Part shown: positions 1 through 5,259 of the stretch, piece after piece
How positions within the stretch are numbered: the stretch's first letter is position 1
How the letters are laid out: each line of letters opens with the position of its first letter
Source of the DNA: Candidatus Heimdallarchaeota archaeon
Lineage (GTDB): Archaea; Asgardarchaeota; Heimdallarchaeia; JABLTI01
Direction of reading: 5' to 3'
NCBI GenBank assembly: GCA_030602675.1
Contig: JAUVZH010000232.1
Span: 1 to 5,259, forward strand
Length of the DNA: 5,259 nt
Program-made: the position numbers and the translations under genes
Notes under the pieces: generated by a model
Told to the model about the DNA's origin: nothing
The model's database searches: none
Seen by the model: the letters and a program-made list of their open reading frames with translations, nothing else

Positions 1-2680
1 CTAGTGGATCAGTGATATATCCGTCTACTCCTGTAACTGGTTCTTCATAATCGTTAAGACCATCATCATCTGTGTCAGGATCATTAGGATCAGTACCGTA
101 AGTCATTTCAGCCATATCAACTAAACCGTCATCATCAGAGTCGCTATCATTTTGATTTTTAAAGTAACCGTCAACTCCAGGAACTGATTCTTCGTAATCA
201 CTAAAACCATCATCGTCCGAATCGTCATCATTTGGATCCGTGATGTATCCATCTGTTCCAAGATTAAGTTCTTCCCAGTCATCTAATCCGTCTGCATCCG
301 AATCCCCATCTGTAGGATCTGTAAGACTTGTATTGATTTCATAGTCGTCAGTTAATCCATCAGAATCAGTATCACTGCTTAATGGATTTGTTATATAGCC
401 GTCTGCACCTAGAAATACTTCTTCACCATCTAAAATAGTATCACTATCTGAATCAGGATTCCAAATACCTGTACTATGAGCTACTTCATCTCCATCTGGC
501 AATCCATCATCATCACAATCTGAATCAAGGGGGTCACTGAAGTATGTAAACAATTCATCATCGTCATTTATTGCATCCGAGTCTGTATCTGATAGAGTTG
601 GATCTGTTCCGTAAATGTATACTTCCTCATAATCACTTAGTGTATCTGAATCACTATTATCATCATAATGATCCGATCCATAAACATTCAATTCCAACCA
701 GGTAGATACATTATCCTCATCATTGTCATATGCTAAGATTCTAACTCCACCTTCTTTTGCTGCTCCATAAGCAATTCCTTGATGGAAGAAAACTCCTTTT
801 GGATTTCCTTCATAATCATATTCTGCAACTTCAAATGGGTTTGTTGGATCACTCCAATTAACAAATTCAAAACCATCTCGATAATCAGCAACGCAGAACA
901 TATCACCTTCAACATGAACTTCGTATGCATTTGCTCCATCATCATGTCGTCCAACAAATGATATAGCTAAAAGATTGCTCCCATCTAGTATTTCTACACC
1001 ATCGTAACTATCAGCATAGAAGATGTATTTTCCTTCTATCCAGACATCTTCACCCCAACCATTACCATCTGTATAGGATGTTAATTCTACAGGGTTTGTC
1101 AAATCTGCAATATCAATTATTTCTAGATTATCTCCACCATCAGCAACAAAAGCATAGCTTCCATTTACATAAACACCATAAGCATTACCGCCATCATCGT
1201 ATGTTGAAAGATGATAAGCAGTTGATATGGATGTTGTATTGTATATTACTAATCCAAAATAATTGGCTGCAACAAAGGTGTAACCACCTTGCACGTGGAT
1301 GTCTCTAAATTCGTAACTCATGAGTACAGTATTTAGTACAGTCGGATTTGCTGGATCACTGAAATCAATAAATGCCAATCCATAATCTGTAACACCTACA
1401 TAAGCTATATCATTGTAGACATAAACACTAAACACTTCATGACTAGCTGCAATATCCAAATTACTTTTTAGTTCTGGTATTACTGGATTTGAGACATTAA
1501 AGATATCCAATCCACCATATCCTTTTGCAACAAATAGCAAATCGCCATAAACGAAAGTATTGTGTACGATACCACCAAAAAAACAACTACTAATATATGT
1601 TGGTGCTGATGATAATGACATTCCAGAGATATTCACCAAATAAAGTCCTTGGTAATAATCTGTTATTGCAAAAATATCCCCACCAGAGAAACAATTCCCA
1701 AGACCGAAATTTGGTGTGTTATAAGTATTGATAAATTGAATATTTGTTACATCACTTACATCATAAAATCTCGCTTCTGTACCATAATCATTAACACAAA
1801 CGATATTTCCTTGTTTCTCTACTTCAAATGGATTCCCTATCAAATAGGTATCAAGAAATTCAGGATTATTGATATCAGTAAAATTAATAGTCTCTAAACC
1901 TGTCCCTGATTGTCCTGTTGCATATCCATATTGTCCATCAACTAATATATCTGCATAGAACCCTGTATTGAAGTAATAAGATACTTCAAATGGCGAAGTA
2001 GGATCCGATATGTCTACAACGTGAATACCCCATAATCCATGCGTCAAATAAGCGTAGTTCCCTTGTACAGAGACTGCATAAGATAATGTTGTTGCATTGT
2101 TATATTCACCTAATTTTATTGGGTTTGTTCGATCAGTAATATTTACAATTACTAGATCTGTCCATGAATCTGCTATATAAGCTGTATCACCTACTATTTT
2201 GAAATCTTTAAGGTTAGTGCTATCATATTGACCAATTTTAGTTATATTACTTGGATCAGATGCGTTAAAAATCTGTAAACCTAAATATGATTGACCAAGA
2301 TATACAAACTCATCTTCAACATAAACTTCATCTGCTTCGAATTCATCCCAGAAATAATCAATTGCTACTGGATTTGTTGGATCAGATATATTGACAACAA
2401 CCAGTCCGCCTTCTGATGTAGCTATATAAGCGTAACTACCATTGATGTAGACATCTCTTGATACTCCACCATAAATATCATCTAATACGCTTAATTCTGT
2501 AATGTTATCTCCTGGAGGTGTAGCATCTAGGATGCTTTTTTGTGGTGATGAGGTTCCTAAATTGATAACATTAATAGAATCGCTAAACTTCATCTGTTCA
2601 TTATTTTTCATGATTGTTGGAACAGAGACCAAAATAAAAAATAAAATAACTAGTAAAATACTTCTTTTTTCTAAACTCAT
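1..2680 (-). CDS. Secreted or cell-surface LVIVD beta-propeller protein with C-terminal Asp-rich calcium-binding (TSP3-type) repeats; C-terminus outside window
   Basis: One uninterrupted reading frame covers at least 893 codons, and no stop is reached at the left edge, so the C-terminus is missing. The ATG at 2680 is supported by a GGAG Shine-Dalgarno site five bases upstream and by the hydrophobic export segment that follows it (residues 8-23). Residues about 77-650 hold some 14 repeats of about 40 residues. A typical blade has a strand ending in YAYIA, a G-L-x-V/I-V/I-N/D-I/V-S core and a DPTNP turn, as in LVIVD repeats. Residues about 670-893 hold at least nine D-x-D-x-D-G-L-x-D-x-x-E units of the TSP3 kind, which bind calcium in related proteins. 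Many N-x-S/T sequons fit a glycosylated surface protein. No catalytic motif is visible. A role in adhesion, surface-layer association or ligand binding is inference. It lies 114 bases downstream of the AOR gene on the same strand, but no functional link is shown. Confidence 0.93.
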   Translation of the reverse strand, partial: MSLEKRSILLVILFFILVSVPTIMKNNEQMKFSDSINVINLGTSSPQKSILDATPPGDNITELSVLDDIYGGVSRDVYINGSYAYIATSEGGLVVVNISDPTNPVAIDYFWDEFEADEVYVEDEFVYLGQSYLGLQIFNASDPSNITKIGQYDSTNLKDFKIVGDTAYIADSWTDLVIVNITDRTNPIKLGEYNNATTLSYAVSVQGNYAYLTHGLWGIHVVDISDPTSPFEVSYYFNTGFYADILVDGQYGYATGQSGTGLETINFTDINNPEFLDTYLIGNPFEVEKQGNIVCVNDYGTEARFYDVSDVTNIQFINTYNTPNFGLGNCFSGGDIFAITDYYQGLYLVNISGMSLSSAPTYISSCFFGGIVHNTFVYGDLLFVAKGYGGLDIFNVSNPVIPELKSNLDIAASHEVFSVYVYNDIAYVGVTDYGLAFIDFSDPANPTVLNTVLMSYEFRDIHVQGGYTFVAANYFGLVIYNTTSISTAYHLSTYDDGGNAYGVYVNGSYAFVADGGDNLEIIDIADLTNPVELTSYTDGNGWGEDVWIEGKYIFYADSYDGVEILDGSNLLAISFVGRHDDGANAYEVHVEGDMFCVADYRDGFEFVNWSDPTNPFEVAEYDYEGNPKGVFFHQGIAYGAAKEGGVRILAYDNDEDNVSTWLELNVYGSDHYDDNSDSDTLSDYEEVYIYGTDPTLSDTDSDAINDDDELFTYFSDPLDSDCDDDGLPDGDEVAHSTGIWNPDSDSDTILDGEEVFLGADGYITNPLSSDTDSDGLTDDYEINTSLTDPTDGDSDADGLDDWEELNLGTDGYITDPNDDDSDDDGFSDYEESVPGVDGYFKNQNDSDSDDDGLVDMAEMTYGTDPNDPDTDDDGLNDYEEPVTGVDGYITDPL
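2..673 (-). repeat. At least nine Asp-rich TSP3-type calcium-binding repeats
   Basis: Units of the form D-x-D-x-D-G-L-x-D-x-E-E occur at about residues 676, 698, 719, 743, 769, 791, 818, 845 and 868. They are linked by short GTDP or G-V-D-G-Y-I-T-D-P segments of two alternating lengths. The pattern matches the bacterial TSP3 repeat, where side-chain carboxylates bind calcium and stiffen a stalk. Several early units lack the central Gly (SDTLSD, SDAIND, SDTILD), while later ones are canonical. The array continues past the left edge. On the plus strand it appears as dense tcatcatc/atccg tracts. Confidence 0.88.
731..2452 (-). repeat. About 14 degenerate LVIVD repeats (beta-propeller blades) inside the surface protein gene
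   Basis: Protein-level repeats start at about residues 77, 119, 160, 203, 246, 286, 333, 374, 418, 461, 503, 546, 588 and 629, giving a spacing of about 41-47 residues. The clearest copies end in DPTNP or close variants (residues 100-104, 183-187, 226-230, 442-446, 611-615). Blades 6, 7, 12 and 14 are more diverged. In the DNA the repeats are visible as recurring plus-strand ggrtttgttggatca-like blocks, but they have diverged well beyond recent duplication. Fourteen blades would fit two seven-bladed propellers in tandem; that arrangement is inference. Confidence 0.85.
2609..2680 (-). other. N-terminal signal peptide or signal anchor of the LVIVD protein
   Basis: The first 24 residues have a short charged start (MSLEKR) followed by an uninterrupted hydrophobic stretch (ILLVILFFILVSV) and then polar residues (KNNEQ). 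This is the layout of a Sec-type signal. There is no clear small-x-small cleavage site, so it may be a membrane anchor rather than a cleaved signal. Either way the repeat domains should lie outside the cell. Confidence 0.75.
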
Positions 2681-2794
2681 TTTAACTCCACACAATAGGA
2701 TCTATAAGATTCCCATTTAATATTCCCAAATAAGCTGACTTGATTAATAAGAATTTCTCGAATGTTGTTTTTGATACTTCGTTAATCTTTGGAA
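2681..2794 (-). promoter_or_regulatory. Intergenic region with 13-base tandem repeat and candidate TATA element before the LVIVD gene
   Basis: This 114-base gap separates the AOR stop from the next start. On the minus strand a 13-base unit beginning GGGAAT occurs twice in tandem (2727-2715 and 2714-2702: GGGAATATTAAAT and GGGAATCTTATAG). The AATATTAAAT part (2724-2715) could be an archaeal TATA box, placing a start site roughly 25 bases downstream and just ahead of the Shine-Dalgarno site. The repeat could also be an operator. No hairpin terminator for the AOR operon is evident. The promoter reading is inference. Confidence 0.3.
2686..2689 (-). promoter_or_regulatory. Shine-Dalgarno site of the LVIVD protein gene
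   Basis: The minus strand reads TGGAGTTAAAATG: a GGAG core five bases before the ATG at 2680. It selects this ATG over the in-frame ATG at codon 24, which would remove the export segment. Confidence 0.65.
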
Positions 2795-4591
2795 CTAGTC
2801 TTTCCAATTGTGTAACTTATAATATTCATCTACCATCTTTTCAATATTTACTGTTGAACCCTTAGTAGGTCCATGTTTTAATGTTTCCGATACAAACCTT
2901 TCAGGTAATGTATCATCTTCTCGAGTAATTCCAAATTTCACATTGAGTTTTCGCTGTAAATCTATTGACTCATTCATAATTTTCTGTAAATAATCTGGTG
3001 TATAGTTCAAACCTGTACATGCATTGAGAAGAACAGAAATATTTTCTAGATTCAAGATATCCATACACAAACCAATATTTTTACACATAGTGATACTATC
3101 AGTTAGAAGAGCAATTTTCTCTGAATATACTACGAGAGCTGCTTTACCTTCTTCTGATAAACGATCTGCTGCTTTTTCTGTTCCAAATCTACTTTTAGCT
3201 TCTTCTTTTCGATTAGTTAACTCAAAAAAAGGTTCAGCCCTGAGGTGATCACCACCTCGAGAAGCAATTGCATATGTCAATCCGTAAGCTTTAATCCCTC
3301 TTGGATCTCCATTGATTACATCTAATCCTTTGACATGCAGAACTAACTTCTGAGCTTCTTCACTAAAGTCCATTGAAAGATTTCTTGCCCCATTTGCTAA
3401 CTTGTCTCCTATTCCTTCCCTAAAAGTTATTTTCTTTACAACTTCACGAACTTTTTCAATGTCACCCCACTTTAAATCAAGACCATCTAATTGATCTGGT
3501 TGAATTAGACCTCGTTCTTGACATTCCATTATCCAAGCAATAACTTCTGAAGTTGATATGGAGTCCAAGCCCATTTGATTTAACCAAAGATTCATCTCAA
3601 GAGCGAAAGGAAGATCAGAACTCCCTATTTTTGAGGTAAAACTACATAGGGTTTCAAATTCAGGACCCTCTGCTTCTTTGTTATCACAAATATAGTATCT
3701 CGAGCAATGAAGATTACAATTAAAGCAAGATTTATTCTTCACTTTGTAAGTGCTTGCTAATTTTTCTCCTGATATCTTTTCTATGTAATCACAAACTCCC
3801 TCTTGAAAATGATTTGTTGGTAGTATACCTAAACTATTCAAATCATTCATGAGCATGGTAGTTCCCAAGTTGTATCTCTTAGTATATTCATTGTGTTTCA
3901 TGATTGCAGTATGAATTTTCTCTGACTCTTGTTTTAGAATAACTGGATTTGCATATTCCACAGGACTTGAACCCCGAACAGCAATCGCTTTTAGATTTTT
4001 AGAACCCATAACCGCACCCATTCCAGTTCGACCGTTAACTCGATTTCCACTTGAGACGATTGCTGAGTAAAGAACTTGGTGCTCACCAGCAGAACCTATT
4101 GCAGCTACTTGTATAGCATAATCTTTGTGTTTTTTTCTGATAAAACTAGTAGTCTCAATAATCGTTTTACAAGCTAACTCAGAAGAAGGAAAGAATTCTA
4201 CATCATTATCTCTAATTAATAAATAGAGTAATTCTTCTGCTTTTCCAGTAATAATAATTTGATCAAAACCTGTTTGTTTCATTTCAGGACCAAAAGAGCC
4301 ACCAGCAGCTGAATCACCCAGAATTCCTGTTAAGGGTGATTTAGCAGTAACTGTGAAGTATGCTGATGCAGGTAAAATGGAACCAGTTAAAGGTCCTACT
4401 CCAAAGATAAGCATGTTTTCCTCTTCTAAAGGATTGCATTCGTGATTTAGTTCATCATAGAGTCTTTTGGTGTTAGCAGTTCTTCCACCAATAAGTGGTT
4501 TAATCCAACTAGAAGAAATTTTTTCTATCTTATAGTTCCTCTCAGAGAGATCAATTCTGAGTGTTTTCCCACCAAAACCATACTTAAGCAA
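2795..4591 (-). CDS. Tungsten-containing aldehyde ferredoxin oxidoreductase family protein, catalytic subunit
   Basis: This 598-residue protein is close to full length for the AOR family (about 600-620). These enzymes oxidise aldehydes to acids at a tungsten-bispterin centre, passing electrons through one [4Fe-4S] cluster. The N-terminal domain shows the family opening (GFGGKTLRIDL), AKSPLTG (residues 83-89) and VMGSKNLKAIAVRG (194-207). The cluster ligands are C289-x2-C292-x3-C296 and C503, almost superposable by number on Pyrococcus furiosus AOR (288, 291, 295, 494). EGPEFE (308-313) and the RGGDH histidine (449) match the active-site Glu and His. Pterin-binding motifs appear as NQMGLD (338-343) and DSITMC (498-503). 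The TTG start is set by GGAGGG six bases upstream and overlaps the ferredoxin gene by 8 bases. The usual dimer-site ExxH is not conserved (E332-M-N-L). Residues before DPRG (429-432) are unusual. Substrate is unknown; WOR- or AOR-like subtypes cannot be separated by eye. The C-terminus is slightly short. Confidence 0.97.
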   Translation of the reverse strand: MLKYGFGGKTLRIDLSERNYKIEKISSSWIKPLIGGRTANTKRLYDELNHECNPLEEENMLIFGVGPLTGSILPASAYFTVTAKSPLTGILGDSAAGGSFGPEMKQTGFDQIIITGKAEELLYLLIRDNDVEFFPSSELACKTIIETTSFIRKKHKDYAIQVAAIGSAGEHQVLYSAIVSSGNRVNGRTGMGAVMGSKNLKAIAVRGSSPVEYANPVILKQESEKIHTAIMKHNEYTKRYNLGTTMLMNDLNSLGILPTNHFQEGVCDYIEKISGEKLASTYKVKNKSCFNCNLHCSRYYICDNKEAEGPEFETLCSFTSKIGSSDLPFALEMNLWLNQMGLDSISTSEVIAWIMECQERGLIQPDQLDGLDLKWGDIEKVREVVKKITFREGIGDKLANGARNLSMDFSEEAQKLVLHVKGLDVINGDPRGIKAYGLTYAIASRGGDHLRAEPFFELTNRKEEAKSRFGTEKAADRLSEEGKAALVVYSEKIALLTDSITMCKNIGLCMDILNLENISVLLNACTGLNYTPDYLQKIMNESIDLQRKLNVKFGITREDDTLPERFVSETLKHGPTKGSTVNIEKMVDEYYKLHNWKD

Positions 4592-4979
4592 GTTTGGCCC
4601 TCCACTTTTTTCGTAACTCCATTCCTTGTTTTTTCACAAATATGAAACGCTTTTGACTAGAAGTCAAGCCTTCTGAGTTATTTTTATAATTAACTAAAGA
4701 GTGGTTCTTCTCTCGTGGATCTAAAACTAATGCCTTCTCAGTACATGCTTTAATACATTCAGGATCTCCAGAACAGAGATTACAGACAAGTACTTTTTCA
4801 TTAAAAATCTGAATAGCTCCAATAGGACATTCATCTTCACAGCTATAGCATAATGAACAAACATCCATATTAACAATAATTTCTCCATGGGAACCAATAC
4901 TCAATGCTTCAGTTGGACAATTTTTTACACAGTAACGTTCAGTACATTGCTGGCAAACAACCGGACCATCAATTCCAAT
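4584..4979 (-). CDS. Four-cluster ferredoxin-like electron-transfer subunit, C-terminal part (after frameshift)
   Basis: This frame carries three of the four [4Fe-4S] motifs of an AOR-partner polyferredoxin: CQQC-x4-C-x3-CP, C-x2-C-x2-C-x3-CP (CSLCYSCEDECP) and C-x2-C-x5-C-x3-C (CNLCSGDPECIKAC). It lacks a proper start. The TTG at 4904 is internal, because family-like sequence (GIDGPVVCQQC) continues upstream of it in the same frame until a stop at 4998-5000. The piece is therefore the continuation of the frame that starts at 5101. Joined, they give about 172 residues, the size of the four-cluster subunits that accompany WOR5- and AOR-type enzymes. The protein should take electrons from the AOR subunit and pass them to ferredoxin or another acceptor in the cytoplasm. 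Its end overlaps the AOR start by 8 bases. A basic tail of about 45 residues (KKQGMELRKKWRAKLA at the end) follows the last cluster. Whether the cell makes an intact protein depends on whether the frameshift is real. Confidence 0.88.
   Translation of the reverse strand: MGIDGPVVCQQCTERYCVKNCPTEALSIGSHGEIIVNMDVCSLCYSCEDECPIGAIQIFNEKVLVCNLCSGDPECIKACTEKALVLDPREKNHSLVNYKNNSEGLTSSQKRFIFVKKQGMELRKKWRAKLA
4598..4603 (-). promoter_or_regulatory. Shine-Dalgarno site deciding the TTG start of the AOR gene
   Basis: The minus strand reads GGAGGG, then six bases, then TTG at 4591. The site lies inside the last codons of the ferredoxin gene. It supports the rare TTG start, whose product begins with the expected family N-terminus, and implies coupled translation of the two subunits. 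Confidence 0.75.
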
Positions 4980-5101
4980 CCATATAAATTCATGACTTTA
5001 ATTCTAGCAAGATGATTACTAACTATCTCTGTGTGAAAAAAAGCACATGCAGTTTCGCATCTTTTGCAACCAGTACATTTACCAATATCCACACAAATCA
5101 T
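4925..5101 (-). CDS. Four-cluster ferredoxin-like electron-transfer subunit, N-terminal part (before frameshift)
   Basis: The ATG at 5101 starts MICVDIGKCTGC, the normal N-terminus of AOR-associated iron-sulfur subunits (V-D-x-x-K-C-x-G-C). The first cluster motif is C9-x2-C12-x2-C15-x3-C19. Homology-like sequence continues to about residue 41 (NHLARIKVMNLYG). The remaining residues, to the TAA at 4925-4927, have no ferredoxin character because the frame has shifted. An in-frame TTG at 5107 is the alternative start; ATG gives the family-typical length. A weak GGTTGA precedes it. The true gene is this frame to about 4979 joined to the frame ending at 4584, with one base missing (or two extra). 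It is the first gene of the operon with the AOR subunit. Confidence 0.85.
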   Translation of the reverse strand: MICVDIGKCTGCKRCETACAFFHTEIVSNHLARIKVMNLYGLELMVRLFASNVLNVTV

Positions 5102-5124
5102 AATCAACCAAAGAATTTACTATG

Positions 5125-5140
5125 TTAAAATTATTTTCTA
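5125..5140 (-). promoter_or_regulatory. Candidate archaeal promoter (BRE/TATA-like) of the ferredoxin-AOR operon
   Basis: The minus strand reads TAGAAAATAATTTTAA, an A-rich BRE-like stretch followed by an AT-rich TATA-like core, beginning 39 and ending 24 bases before the ATG at 5101. That would give a very short leader or a leaderless transcript. The whole leader is AT-rich, so such matches occur easily by chance. Confidence 0.25.
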
Positions 5141-5176
5141 AAAAACCTTTAGTTAATTACAAATCTACAAGTAAAT

Positions 5177-5206
5177 AAAAAAAATGAGGAGTCTATTTTT
5201 CCTCAT
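5177..5206 (-). terminator. Hairpin plus U-tract, probable intrinsic terminator of the upstream gene
   Basis: On the minus strand ATGAGGA (5206-5200) pairs perfectly with TCCTCAT (5190-5184) across a 9-base loop and is followed at once by seven further T residues (5183-5177). The T-run lies on this side only, so it acts for minus-strand transcription coming from the right edge. It sits just after the candidate stop at 5218 and before the ferredoxin gene, separating the two units. The 7-bp stem is modest; in archaea the U-tract alone may be the active part. Confidence 0.6.
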
Positions 5207-5217
5207 CATGCATTGAA

Positions 5218-5259
5218 TTATCCTAAGTACTTTTTTCTTCGTCGATTAGAAACCAAGAC
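5218..5259 (-). CDS. C-terminal stub of an upstream gene (unidentified)
   Basis: From the right edge the minus strand reads 13 codons ending in NRRRKKYLG and a TAA at 5218-5220, twelve bases before the terminator-like hairpin. The position and strand suggest the end of an upstream gene. A second frame (ending LIDEEKST, TAG at 5223-5225) is nearly as good, so the frame is uncertain. The stub is too short to identify the product. Confidence 0.3.
   Translation of the reverse strand, partial: VLVSNRRRKKYLG

Noticed and set aside
1..660. CRISPR array or DNA satellite suggested by recurring tcatcatc blocks
   Set aside because: The repeats are degenerate, have no constant spacer length, and are fully explained by Asp-rich protein repeats in the minus-strand frame.
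733..961. Short open frames on both strands (733-957 minus and 779-961 plus)
   Set aside because: Both lie inside the long minus-strand LVIVD frame, which has clear repeats; these are out-of-frame shadows with no ribosome site or recognisable sequence.
1078..1897. Plus-strand frames at 1078-1308 and 1649-1897
   Set aside because: They are antisense to the LVIVD repeats and have composition typical of shadow frames (His/Gln-rich or Ile-rich).
2502..2720. Plus-strand frame across the start of the LVIVD gene
   Set aside because: It is antisense to the signal-peptide region and the intergenic gap, with no domain or supported start.
3024..3248. Plus-strand frame of 74 codons
   Set aside because: It is wholly antisense to the conserved C-terminal half of the AOR gene.
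4584..4904. Stand-alone 106-residue ferredoxin starting at TTG 4904
   Set aside because: Family-like sequence with another full cluster motif continues upstream in the same frame, so this TTG is an internal Leu codon of a frameshifted longer gene.
4976..4998. Programmed -1 ribosomal frameshift in the ferredoxin gene
   Set aside because: There is no slippery heptamer in the required frame and no obvious stimulatory hairpin; a sequence error or mutation is simpler.

Overview
The window is AT-rich and coding on the minus strand throughout. Read right to left it holds the likely tail of an unidentified gene with a terminator-like hairpin, a two-gene operon for a tungsten-dependent aldehyde ferredoxin oxidoreductase (AOR) system, and a large exported repeat protein that runs off the left edge. 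The organism is most likely an anaerobic archaeon. The AOR-family enzyme paired with a four-cluster ferredoxin suggests this, as do a secreted protein built of LVIVD repeats plus acidic calcium-binding repeats and rich in N-x-S/T sequons, purine-rich Shine-Dalgarno sites and TTG starts. An Asgard-type archaeon (Loki-/Thorarchaeia-like) would fit, but this is inference, and an anaerobic bacterium is not excluded.

Right edge (5108-5259): a probable C-terminal stub of an upstream gene is followed by a 7-bp hairpin with a U-tract, then an AT-rich leader. Operon (2795-5101): a small protein with four [4Fe-4S] cysteine motifs, the electron-transfer subunit, overlaps by 8 bases a 598-residue AOR-family catalytic subunit. 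The AOR starts with TTG behind a strong GGAGGG site. Together they would oxidise an aldehyde (or reduce an acid) at a tungsten-bispterin centre and pass electrons through the Fe-S clusters to a soluble carrier. The ferredoxin subunit is broken by a single frameshift near 4976-4998, between its first cluster motif and the other three, so it appears as two reading frames.

Left half (1-2680): one continuous minus-strand reading frame of at least 893 codons has its stop outside the window. It encodes an N-terminal hydrophobic export segment, about 14 LVIVD-type beta-propeller blades, and at least nine Asp-rich repeats of the bacterial thrombospondin type 3 (TSP3) kind. It is a cell-surface or secreted protein. 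The 114-base gap after the AOR gene has a possible promoter and a short tandem repeat, so the surface protein probably has its own transcript and no shown functional link to the AOR operon.

The most notable points are the frameshift in an otherwise well conserved Fe-S subunit, unusual residues around the AOR active site, and the 14-blade propeller plus calcium-repeat architecture. I see no RNA gene, CRISPR array or mobile element.
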